Shown here one piece after another: positions 27,920 through 36,627 of a DNA stretch of 40,137 nt (its first letter is position 1; each line of letters begins with the position of its first letter). Made by a program: the position numbers and the translations under genes. The notes below the pieces were generated by a model. It did no database searches. It was not told the origin of the DNA and saw only the letters and a list, made by a program, of their open reading frames with translations. The DNA is taken from contig JAMDEN010000162.1 of the NCBI GenBank assembly GCA_023487035.1, forward strand, positions 1 through 40,137. Reading direction: 5' to 3'. The DNA is from Actinomycetota bacterium. Its GTDB lineage: Bacteria > Actinomycetota > Humimicrobiia > Humimicrobiales > Humimicrobiaceae.

Positions 27920-29005
27920 TTGAAAGGTAAAATGAAAGCCCAAGTATTTTATGAAGCAGAAAAAATGAAACTTGAGGAAGTTCCAATTCCTGAAGTAACA
28001 GATGTTGATGTTTTAATAAAAATAAAAAATGTTGGTATTTGCGGTTCAGACATATCATATTATTATGGACTTTCTCCTCTTGGAACTGCAACAGGAAAAG
28101 GACCTTTAATTTTAGGTCACGAATTTACTGGAGAAGTTGTTGAAGTAGGAAAAGTTCCTGAAGCAATGGGATTATACAAACCTGGAGATAGAGTGGTAGT
28201 TAATCCTGTTCAAAATTGTAACGCATGTATTCCTTGTGCAAAAGGGCATACTCATTTATGTGAAAACCTGATTGTTCCTGGTGTTTCAGTAGACGGAGCT
28301 TTTGCAGAATATTGTTCTTCAAGATATACAGGCTTGTTTAAACTTCCTGATAAGGTAAGCTATGCTGCAGGTGCATTTACAGAACCATTTGCATGTGTTG
28401 TAAATGCTATAAGGAAGCTTGATATTGAACCAGGAGATTTTGTTGCAATTTTTGGGCCTGGTGCAATGGGTATGATGATGGTTCAGTTATGTAAATCAGT
28501 TGGTGCAGGAAGAATTGCTTTAATTGGTGCTACAAATGATGATTGGAGACTTGAGCAAGGTAAGAAATTTGGTGCAGATTATATATTTAATGTAACAGAT
28601 AAAAACTCTAAATATTATACTGCAGATCTTAAAAAAGAAATTTCTGATCTTACTGACGGTCATCTGGCAGACAGAGCAATTGTTCCTACAAGTTCAAATG
28701 CTGCATTTGAACAAGCTGTTGAAGTTTCAGGAAACTGTTCAATAATTGTTCATTTCGGGCTTCCAAATGCAGATGATGTATTTAAAATTCCAGCACTTAG
28801 TTTTCATACAATGGATAAACAAATACGCTCTGCCTGGCTTGCTCCATTATCCTGGGCAACTGCTATCAAAGCAATCGGTGAGGGCCTTGTTAATGTAGAA
28901 CCAATACTTACTGGAACTTATCCTCTTGAAAAATTAGAAGAAGCAATAAAATTATTAAGAACAAATCCAGGAGAGCAGCTAAAGATACAAATTAAAGTAT
29001 CTTAG
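27920..29005 (+). CDS. Zinc-dependent medium-chain (threonine/sorbitol-type) dehydrogenase, TTG start
   Basis: GICGSDISYY, LGHEFTGEVVEVG, NCNACIPCAKGHTHLCENL structural-zinc motif, FGPGAMGMMMVQL; SD AAGGAGG 27908-27914. Confidence 0.9.
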   Translation: MKGKMKAQVFYEAEKMKLEEVPIPEVTDVDVLIKIKNVGICGSDISYYYGLSPLGTATGKGPLILGHEFTGEVVEVGKVPEAMGLYKPGDRVVVNPVQNCNACIPCAKGHTHLCENLIVPGVSVDGAFAEYCSSRYTGLFKLPDKVSYAAGAFTEPFACVVNAIRKLDIEPGDFVAIFGPGAMGMMMVQLCKSVGAGRIALIGATNDDWRLEQGKKFGADYIFNVTDKNSKYYTADLKKEISDLTDGHLADRAIVPTSSNAAFEQAVEVSGNCSIIVHFGLPNADDVFKIPALSFHTMDKQIRSAWLAPLSWATAIKAIGEGLVNVEPILTGTYPLEKLEEAIKLLRTNPGEQLKIQIKVS

Positions 29006-29028
29006 CAGCACATAAGATACAAATTAAA
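28982..29028. repeat. 15-bp exact direct repeat flanking a stop codon
   Basis: AAGATACAAATTAAA at 28982-28996 (in CDS) and 29014-29028 (after stop). Confidence 0.6.
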
Positions 29029-29061
29029 ATTTTATTAATAAATTAAAAATATGAGGTAAAA

Positions 29062-30177
29062 ATGGGATATCAGCTAACTGATACAAGTTATCAAAGCAAA
29101 AGGCTTTCAAAAGAAGAATTATTAAAGCATATGAACAGCTTTGAGCTGGATTTAAAAATTTCTGTAGGTATATGGTATTTTAGCCCCAGTGGCGGCAGAT
29201 TTCATGAAGCATATGTTCCTAATAAAACCATAGAAGAGCGAATTGAAATGGCTGCAGACATGGCCAAGTATGGAGTAAGGGCAATTGAAGCCCATTATCC
29301 TAATGAAGTAAATGAAGAAAACTATTATTTATACGAAAGACTAGCTAAAGAAACCGGTATAGTTCTTCAATCCTGTTATCCTGCAATTTTTTATCCAAAA
29401 GAATATGAATTCGGTTCACTTTCAAACCCGATAAGAAAATATCGTGATAAAGCAATAGAGACACTTGTTAACTGTCTTAAGTTTGCGAAAGAAAAGAAGC
29501 TTCATCATGCTGGAATCTGGCCGGGAATAGATGGTTATACATATTCACTTGGTACTAATTTTTATGATATGTGGGACAGGTTTGAAGCGGCAGTTGCTAT
29601 GGCTCTTGATGAAGTTCCAGGTGTTATTTGTGCAATAGAGCCTAAACCTTATGAACCGGCACCAAATAATATTTACAGGACAACATCAGACGGGCTTATA
29701 GCTTGCAAGGATATTGAATCAAGACTTACAAATAAAATTAACAAGGAAATACTTGCAAAGGGAATTCCTTTAATGGGAATGCAGCCTGAGATTGGCCATA
29801 TAAGAATGGGTGGAGAAGATGCACCTTATGCAATTGCCAGATGCTTGCGTGAAGGCAGACTGTTTAATACCCACTGGAATAGCCAGCCTATGGGAAATTA
29901 TGATCAGGATTTAAATATAGGTGTTGTAGAATGGCAGCAGGCTGAGGCAATGCTTTATGTTTTAAAAATGGCAGGCTACAGGGAATATTTTGGTATAGAT
30001 ATTAATCCTGAAAGAATGCCTGTTGAAAAAGCAATTGAAATAAACTCTCTTGCACTTCATATTATGAATGAAAGAATCAATTCTCTTCCTCATGAAAAAT
30101 TAATTGAAAGCTATTTTGATCCTGAAAATAATAGAGGCGAGATTGAGATGATACTGGTTCAAACTATGAAGAAATAA
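29062..30177 (+). CDS. Xylose-isomerase-family TIM-barrel protein (371 aa)
   Basis: YGVRAIEAHYPNEVNEENYYLYERLAKETGI, VICAIEPKPYEP, GMQPEIGHIRMGGEDAPYAIA, FGIDINPERMPVEKAIEINSLALHIMNERINSL. Confidence 0.75.
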   Translation: MGYQLTDTSYQSKRLSKEELLKHMNSFELDLKISVGIWYFSPSGGRFHEAYVPNKTIEERIEMAADMAKYGVRAIEAHYPNEVNEENYYLYERLAKETGIVLQSCYPAIFYPKEYEFGSLSNPIRKYRDKAIETLVNCLKFAKEKKLHHAGIWPGIDGYTYSLGTNFYDMWDRFEAAVAMALDEVPGVICAIEPKPYEPAPNNIYRTTSDGLIACKDIESRLTNKINKEILAKGIPLMGMQPEIGHIRMGGEDAPYAIARCLREGRLFNTHWNSQPMGNYDQDLNIGVVEWQQAEAMLYVLKMAGYREYFGIDINPERMPVEKAIEINSLALHIMNERINSLPHEKLIESYFDPENNRGEIEMILVQTMKK

Positions 30178-30343
30178 AATATAATTATTTTTTTGTTTTT
30201 TATGATTTTTTAACTTTTAAATTTATTTTAAATTTTTTATTAGTTTTAGCTTATATTTTTAATTTTGCTTTAATTTTTAATTATTTTATTTAAAAAAATA
30301 ATTAAAAAGTATAAAAATATTATTAAGATTTAAGGAGAAAAAT

Positions 30344-31462
30344 ATGCCAAGCCAAAAAGTTAAAGTAGCAATTGTAGGTTTAGGATTTGGGGCAGATTTT
30401 ATTCCAATTTATCAGAATCATCCTCATTCTGAGCTTTATGCAATTTGTCAGAGATCAGAAGATAAATTGAAAGCAGCTGGAAAGAAATATGGAGTAGACA
30501 GGTTATTTACAAATTATAAAGACTTATTAAAATTAAAAGAACTTGATGCTATCCATATTGTTACTCCTGCTGATACCCATGCTCCCATTGTTATTGACTG
30601 CCTTAAAGCAGAAAAGCATGTTGCTTGTACAGTGCCAATGGCAATTGATGTTGAGGACTGTAAGGAAATTGTTAAGTTAAGAAGAAAAGTTGGCGTAAAT
30701 TACATGATGATGGAAACTGCTGCGTATACTAGAGAGTTTCTTTATGTTAAGAAGTTAAAAGATGAGGGAAAGCTTGGTAAAATACAGTTCCTGCGGGGCT
30801 CTCATATGCAGGATATGGAGGAATGGGGTGCACCATGGCCTGGATGGCCACCATTAAATTATGCAACTCATGCAGTGAGCCCCCTTGCAATTCTTGCTGA
30901 TGCTCCTGTTGAATGGGTATTTGGACTTGGTTCAGGAAGAATAAGAGAGTCATATATTAAAAATTGGAATTGTCCATTTGCTGTTGAGTCAATGCTTATG
31001 AAGTTTAAAGATTCAGATATTGGCGGAGAAGTAACAAGATCTCTATATGATACTGTAAGACAGTATATTGAAAGTTTTGATGTTTATGGACAGAAATTAT
31101 CATTTGAATGGAATAAGCTTGATAATGAAGATCCAATTCTTTATACAGGCAAAGAAGATGCTCAAAAAGTTAAAATTCCAGATACTGGTGACATGCTGCC
31201 AAAAGAAATTGCTAAATATACAAGGTCTTTTGAAGTAATGGATGAAGAAGAAAAATCACACCTGTCATTTATTCAAGGTTCAGGGCATGGCGGCTCACAT
31301 CCTCATCTTGTTCATGAGTTCATAATGTCAATTGTTGAAAATAGGGACTCTGCAATAGATGCAGAAAAAGCTGCAAACTGGACATGCGCTGGAGTTTTAG
31401 GTAATAAATCAGCTCTTGCAGGTAGTGAAAAAATGTATCTTCCTGATTTCTGGAATTTATAA
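30344..31462 (+). CDS. Gfo/Idh/MocA-family protein with atypical TVP in place of EKP
   Basis: VAIVGLGFGADFIPIYQNHPHSELYAICQRSEDK, DAIHIVTPADTHAPIVIDCLKAEKHVACTVPMAIDVEDCKEI. Confidence 0.85.
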   Translation: MPSQKVKVAIVGLGFGADFIPIYQNHPHSELYAICQRSEDKLKAAGKKYGVDRLFTNYKDLLKLKELDAIHIVTPADTHAPIVIDCLKAEKHVACTVPMAIDVEDCKEIVKLRRKVGVNYMMMETAAYTREFLYVKKLKDEGKLGKIQFLRGSHMQDMEEWGAPWPGWPPLNYATHAVSPLAILADAPVEWVFGLGSGRIRESYIKNWNCPFAVESMLMKFKDSDIGGEVTRSLYDTVRQYIESFDVYGQKLSFEWNKLDNEDPILYTGKEDAQKVKIPDTGDMLPKEIAKYTRSFEVMDEEEKSHLSFIQGSGHGGSHPHLVHEFIMSIVENRDSAIDAEKAANWTCAGVLGNKSALAGSEKMYLPDFWNL

Positions 31463-31473
31463 TTTATAATGGT

Positions 31474-31493
31474 AATGGCGACATTTGTCATTA
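31474..31493 (+). terminator. Possible weak terminator downstream of the Gfo/Idh gene
   Basis: TAATG-GCG-AC / GTCATTA imperfect hairpin followed by T-rich TTAATTTTTAAATTTTGTTTTT. Confidence 0.3.
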
Positions 31494-31535
31494 TAGTTAA
31501 TTTTTAAATTTTGTTTTTAATTTTATAGCTAAAGC

Positions 31536-31615
31536 GGCAGCCTATAAAAAATAAAATTATTATATTAATTTTAATTAAATTAATAACATTTAATATATTT
31601 ATTTTATAAGCTGCC
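31536..31615. repeat. 80-bp imperfect inverted repeat in an intergenic region
   Basis: Arms GGCAGCCTATAAAA (31536-31549) and TTTTATAAGCTGCC (31602-31615), 13/14 complementary, AT-rich centre. Confidence 0.65.
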
Positions 31616-31729
31616 ATTAAAATAAAAATATAATAAAATATAAAATAATATAAAATATTTATTAATTAATTTTTCTTTGTTTAATTTAATTACTAATAAT
31701 GTTTAAATAAGATATTCAGGTGAAAAAGG

Positions 31730-33265
31730 GTGAGTTTTCTTGGTATTGATATAGGGACAACTGGCTGTAAAGCAGTTATATTTAATAAAACAGGTGATAT
31801 ACTTGCAGAAGAATATGCAGAACATTCTTTAATACATCCAAAACCAGGTTGGGTTGAACTTGATCCCAATCTTATTTTTTTTAATATAAAAAACATTGTA
31901 AAAAAAGCACTTCAAAAGCTAAGTAATAATAAACTAAATAATGATAAAGTTAAAGCTTTAGCTATTTCCTGCCAGGGAGAAGCAGTAATACCTGTTAATA
32001 AAGAAGGTAATACTTTATACAACGCAATAGTAACTTTTGATAGCAGAACACAGGAGCAGTATGAATTCTGGAAAAAAGGGTTAGGGGGAAAAATAGTCTT
32101 TGAAATTACAGGAATGCCTATTAATCCAATGTATTCAATTAATAAGATAATGTGGCTAAAAAAATACCGTAAAGATATATTTAAGGAAACTGCAAAATTC
32201 TTATGTTTTGAAGATTTTATCCAGATGAAACTTGGAGTAACTCCTAAAATAAGTTACTCTCTTGCTGCAAGAACAAGTGCTTTTGATATTGTAAGGAAAG
32301 AATGGTCAAAAGAAATTCTTGCAGAAGCAAATATAAGTATTGATCTACTCTCAACTCCAGCTCCATCAGCAGAACCAATCGGTGAAATAAATTCAGCTAT
32401 TGCTGAAGAAGTTGGTCTTCCTGAAGGAGTGGTAATTGCAACCGGAGGACATGATCAGGCTTGCGGTGCTTTTGGTGCAGGAATAATTAATGAAAGTGTA
32501 GCAATGAATGCCGCTGGTACTTCCGATGTAATTACTGTAATGTTAAATAAACCTTACATTAATGAAACAATGCTTAAAAACAATTATCCCTGTGCACCCT
32601 ATGTAATTCCTGATAAATATACTGCACTAACTTTTAATCTGACCGGGGGACTACTTCTTAAATGGTTTAGAGATAATTTTTGTTATGAAGAAATTCAGCT
32701 TGCACAAAAAGAAGGAAAAAATGTTTATAAAATAATAGATGGAAAAATGTATGATAAACCTGTAGATGTTTTTATTTTACCCCATTTTGTGGGCAGTGGT
32801 ACTCCGACTCTGGATGCTAATTCCAAAGGAATAATAATTGGTCTGGATATAGAAACAAATAAATCCAAACTGTCCCGCGCGGTGCTTGAAAGTAATGCTT
32901 ACGACCTTAAACTTAATCTGGAAAAGATTGAAAGCATGGGTATAAAAATAAATAATCTTATTGCAATAGGTGGCGGAGCAAAATCACCAGTCTGGTTGCA
33001 AATTAAGGCAAATGTTTTAAACAAACCAATAAAAATTCTTAAAAATAGCGAAGCAGCCAGTCTGGGGGCAGCACTTCTTGCAGGAATTTCTATAGGAGAA
33101 TATAGAAATTTCGTGGAGGCAGTTGAATATGCAGTAAAACCTGAAAATGAATTTGTCCCTCATTTGGATATGGTTAATGAATACGAAAAAAGATATGACA
33201 TTTATAAATCTATTTATAGCACAAATAAATATTTGCTTCATAAAATAAGCAGATTAAGTACTTAA
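31730..33265 (+). CDS. FGGY-family carbohydrate kinase (GTG start)
   Basis: FLGIDIGTTGCKAVIFNKTGDIL, VIATGGHDQACGAFGAGI, LIAIGGGAKSPVWLQIKANVLNKPI, SLGAALLAGISIG. Confidence 0.9.
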   Translation: MSFLGIDIGTTGCKAVIFNKTGDILAEEYAEHSLIHPKPGWVELDPNLIFFNIKNIVKKALQKLSNNKLNNDKVKALAISCQGEAVIPVNKEGNTLYNAIVTFDSRTQEQYEFWKKGLGGKIVFEITGMPINPMYSINKIMWLKKYRKDIFKETAKFLCFEDFIQMKLGVTPKISYSLAARTSAFDIVRKEWSKEILAEANISIDLLSTPAPSAEPIGEINSAIAEEVGLPEGVVIATGGHDQACGAFGAGIINESVAMNAAGTSDVITVMLNKPYINETMLKNNYPCAPYVIPDKYTALTFNLTGGLLLKWFRDNFCYEEIQLAQKEGKNVYKIIDGKMYDKPVDVFILPHFVGSGTPTLDANSKGIIIGLDIETNKSKLSRAVLESNAYDLKLNLEKIESMGIKINNLIAIGGGAKSPVWLQIKANVLNKPIKILKNSEAASLGAALLAGISIGEYRNFVEAVEYAVKPENEFVPHLDMVNEYEKRYDIYKSIYSTNKYLLHKISRLST

Positions 33266-33416
33266 AAATTTTATCCTTTTAAGTGAGACTTAAATAAGAT
33301 TGCATTGAAGCTTATTTTTAAATAGTCTTAAATTTTATTTTTTAATATTTTTTAAATAGAAATTTGATATAAAATTAATTTTATAATTTTATAATTTTAC
33401 GGGAAGGTGATTTGAT

Positions 33417-34895
33417 ATGAGTTTAATGGGACTTGATATTGGAACAACAGGAACTAAAGCAATAGCTTTTAGTGAAGATGGCAAGGTTCTGGCAACTGAT
33501 TATAACGAATATAACCTTCTTTTCCCTAATCCTGGCTGGGTGGAATTTGATACAGCTGACCAGTGGAAAAAGGTTTTTGAGGTTTTAAAAAAGGTTAATA
33601 ACGATCCTGCTGTAAAAAAAGATCCTGTAACTGCAATAGCCGTAACTACAGTAGGTGAAAGCTTTACTCCCATAGATAAAGATGGAAATATTTTATATAA
33701 CACAATATATTCAACTGATGCAAGAAGTGCCAAAGAAGTTGAAATTATTTTATCAAAGTATAGCTCAGAAGAACTTATGGAAATAACAGGTTATCCGCCA
33801 GGTTATATCTGCCCATTAAATAAGATAATCTGGATGAAAAACAACATGCCTGAAATATTTAAGAAAACAAAGAAACTTTTATTTACTGAAGATTTGTTTT
33901 TTCACAAAATGGGTATAGAGCATACTAAAATCAATTATGCACTTGCATCAAGAACATTATTTTTTGATGTAAGAGCAAAAAAATGGACAGAAAATATCCT
34001 TGCTTCTTTTGATATTGATGTAAATTTATTTTCACAGCCGTCTCCTTCAGCTGTTGAAATAGGCTACATTAGTAAAAAAGTTGCTGATGAACTTGGATTT
34101 ACCGGAAATGTTTCAGTTGTAACAGGTTCTCATGATCAGCCTTGCGCTGCTCTTGGAGTAGGTGCAGTAAAAGGCGGGATTGCTGCTGATGGAATGGGAA
34201 CTGTTGAGTGTGTTACAACATGCATGGAAGATGCTGTTACAAATGAAAAAATGTTAAAAAATAATTTCAGCTGCCAGGCGCATGCTGTTGACGGTAAATA
34301 CGTGGCACTTGCTTATAATATGTCAAGCGGCAGTGTTGTTAAATGGTTCAGGGATAATCTTGCCGGTGGAGATAATCAGGCAATTAGAGAAATCTCATCA
34401 AAACTTACTTTCGAACCTTCCCAATTATATACTTTACCTTATTTTTCAGCATCAGGAACACCATATCTTGATCCCAAGCCAAAAGGTTCTATTATAGGAA
34501 TTGACCTTGATACAAGTAAAGAAGAAATCTTTAAAGGTTTAGTTGAAGGCCTTGTTTTTGAGATTTGCTTTAATATCAATCTTACTGAATCAAGCGGAGT
34601 TAAAATAGTCGAGCTTCGTGCAGTTGGAGGCGGTTCAAAATCAGATTATGAACTTAAGCTAAAAGCTTCAGTTTCAAACAGACCAATACTGAGAATGGAT
34701 ATCACAGAAGCAGGATGTCTGGGTTCAATGATGCTTGCAGGATTAGGAACTGAAAGATTTACATTATCTGAAGCAATATCTCAATTTGTAAAAATTAAAG
34801 ATGAATTTCAACCTGATCAGAAAATAAGGGAAAGATATATTAATAAATTTGAAAAATATAAAGAAATTTATGGACTGGTTTCCAAGTTGTTTTAG
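33417..34895 (+). CDS. FGGY-family carbohydrate kinase
   Basis: LMGLDIGTTGTKAIAFSEDGKVL, VVTGSHDQPCAALGVGAV, LRAVGGGSKSDYELKLKASVSNRPI, CLGSMMLAGLG. Confidence 0.9.
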   Translation: MSLMGLDIGTTGTKAIAFSEDGKVLATDYNEYNLLFPNPGWVEFDTADQWKKVFEVLKKVNNDPAVKKDPVTAIAVTTVGESFTPIDKDGNILYNTIYSTDARSAKEVEIILSKYSSEELMEITGYPPGYICPLNKIIWMKNNMPEIFKKTKKLLFTEDLFFHKMGIEHTKINYALASRTLFFDVRAKKWTENILASFDIDVNLFSQPSPSAVEIGYISKKVADELGFTGNVSVVTGSHDQPCAALGVGAVKGGIAADGMGTVECVTTCMEDAVTNEKMLKNNFSCQAHAVDGKYVALAYNMSSGSVVKWFRDNLAGGDNQAIREISSKLTFEPSQLYTLPYFSASGTPYLDPKPKGSIIGIDLDTSKEEIFKGLVEGLVFEICFNINLTESSGVKIVELRAVGGGSKSDYELKLKASVSNRPILRMDITEAGCLGSMMLAGLGTERFTLSEAISQFVKIKDEFQPDQKIRERYINKFEKYKEIYGLVSKLF

Positions 34896-34967
34896 CTTAA
34901 AAGTTTTAGCTAAAAATTATATATTTAAAATGTTAGAATATTTAGCTTAAAAATTATATATTTAAAA
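34890..34967. repeat. Nested direct repeats around a stop codon
   Basis: TTTTAGCTTAAAAG / TTTTAGCTAAAAAT (14-bp period, 34890-34917) and TTAGCT(T)AAAAATTATATATTTAAAA at 34906-34930 and 34942-34967. Confidence 0.65.
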
Positions 34968-35072
34968 ACTTAGCTTAGTATTATTAATATTAATAAATTA
35001 ATAAAAAAGAATTTTTTGATTAAAAGGTATATATTAGACATGAATGATTTTGTGAGATGGAGTGGAGGATTT

Positions 35073-36611
35073 ATGAGCAAAAATTATCTTTTGGGTATTG
35101 ATATTGGAACAAGCGGCACGAGATGTCTTATAATTGATGAAGAGGGCGGTATTACAGGCTCTGCTGTTAAAGAATATCCTCTTTATACGCCAAAACCAGG
35201 CTGGGCCGAACAAAACCCGCAAGACTGGTATGATGCAACAGTATCAACTATAAAGGAAGTTTTAGAGGCCAATAAAATAAATGGCAGTGATGTAAAAGCA
35301 ATCGGGCTTTCAGGTCAGATGCACGGCTCTGTTTTTCTTGATAAAAACAATGATGTAATAAGACCTGCATTATTATGGTGCGACCAGAGAACAGAACCCC
35401 AATGCCAGGAAATTTATGATATATTCGGATATGAAAATTTTATAAAACTTTCATATAATAAAGCTCTTCCCGGTTTTACTGCACCTAAAATTATGTGGCT
35501 TAGTGAAAATGAACCTGAAAATTACAGCAAAGTTTATAAAATTCTTCTTCCAAAAGATTATATAAGATTTATGATAAGTGGTGCTTATGCCACTGAAGTA
35601 TCAGATGCAGCAGGAATGTTACTGATGGATATAAAAAAGAGAACATGGTCTGAAGAAATACTTGAAGGTTTAAAAATCAGTAAAAGTCTTCTTGCAGATA
35701 TTTATGAAAGTCCTGAAGTAAGTGCTCACCTTAATGAAGAAACTGCACGTGTAACTGGCCTTATTGCAGGAACTCCAATTGTTGGAGGTGGAGGAGATAA
35801 TGCAGCAGGAAATGTAGGTTCAGGAATAATAAAACAAGGTATAATATCAGATTCTATTGGAACATCAGGAGTGGTTTTTGCTCACAGTGATAAACCTGTT
35901 TATGATCCTCAGGGAAGGCTTCATTCATTTTGCCATGCAGTTCCAGGCAAATGGCATCTTATGGGTGTAACTTTGGCAGCTGCTGGAAGTCAGAAATGGT
36001 ATTATGATACTTTTGGCCCTTCCAGCGAGATTGAAAAAGAAAATCCTGATTTAAAGAAATACAAGCTTCTGGATGCGGAAGCACAAAAAATAAAACCTGG
36101 TTCTGACGGGCTTTTATTTTTACCTTATCTTACTGGTGAAAGAACACCTTATGCTGATGCTTATGCAAGAGGTGTATTTTTTGGAATATCATATATGCAC
36201 TCAAGGGATCATTTTGTACGTTCTATTATGGAAGGAGTAGCTTATAGCCAGTTGGATTGTCTTAATCTCATGCGTGAACTTGGCATTAATTCAGAAAAAA
36301 TAGTTCTTATTGGTGGTGGTTCAAGAAGCAGCATATGGAGAAAAATTATTTGCGATATTTTTGAAAGTCCTATAATTACATTAAAAAATGAAGAAGGTCC
36401 GGCATTCGGGGCAGCCTTGCTTTCAGGAGTGGGATGTGGAATTTATAAATCTGTAGAAGATGCAGTAAATAAAACAGTTAAGCAATCCCTCGAGTTGCAA
36501 CCTGATTTGCAAAATTCTAAAATATATAAGAAATATTATGAATTATATAAATCACTTTATTCGAGTCTTAAGAATGATTTTAAAAAGCTATATGATGCTC
36601 AATTCAGTTAG
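35073..36611 (+). CDS. xylB: Xylulokinase-like FGGY kinase
   Basis: LLGIDIGTSGTRCLIID, GLSGQMHGSVFLDKNNDVIRPALLWCDQRTEPQ (XylB-type substrate loop), GGGGDNAAGNVGSGI; SD GGAGG 35064-35068 supports ATG 35073 over the listed 35016. Confidence 0.75.
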   Translation: MSKNYLLGIDIGTSGTRCLIIDEEGGITGSAVKEYPLYTPKPGWAEQNPQDWYDATVSTIKEVLEANKINGSDVKAIGLSGQMHGSVFLDKNNDVIRPALLWCDQRTEPQCQEIYDIFGYENFIKLSYNKALPGFTAPKIMWLSENEPENYSKVYKILLPKDYIRFMISGAYATEVSDAAGMLLMDIKKRTWSEEILEGLKISKSLLADIYESPEVSAHLNEETARVTGLIAGTPIVGGGGDNAAGNVGSGIIKQGIISDSIGTSGVVFAHSDKPVYDPQGRLHSFCHAVPGKWHLMGVTLAAAGSQKWYYDTFGPSSEIEKENPDLKKYKLLDAEAQKIKPGSDGLLFLPYLTGERTPYADAYARGVFFGISYMHSRDHFVRSIMEGVAYSQLDCLNLMRELGINSEKIVLIGGGSRSSIWRKIICDIFESPIITLKNEEGPAFGAALLSGVGCGIYKSVEDAVNKTVKQSLELQPDLQNSKIYKKYYELYKSLYSSLKNDFKKLYDAQFS

Positions 36612-36627
36612 TTAAATATTTAAATTT

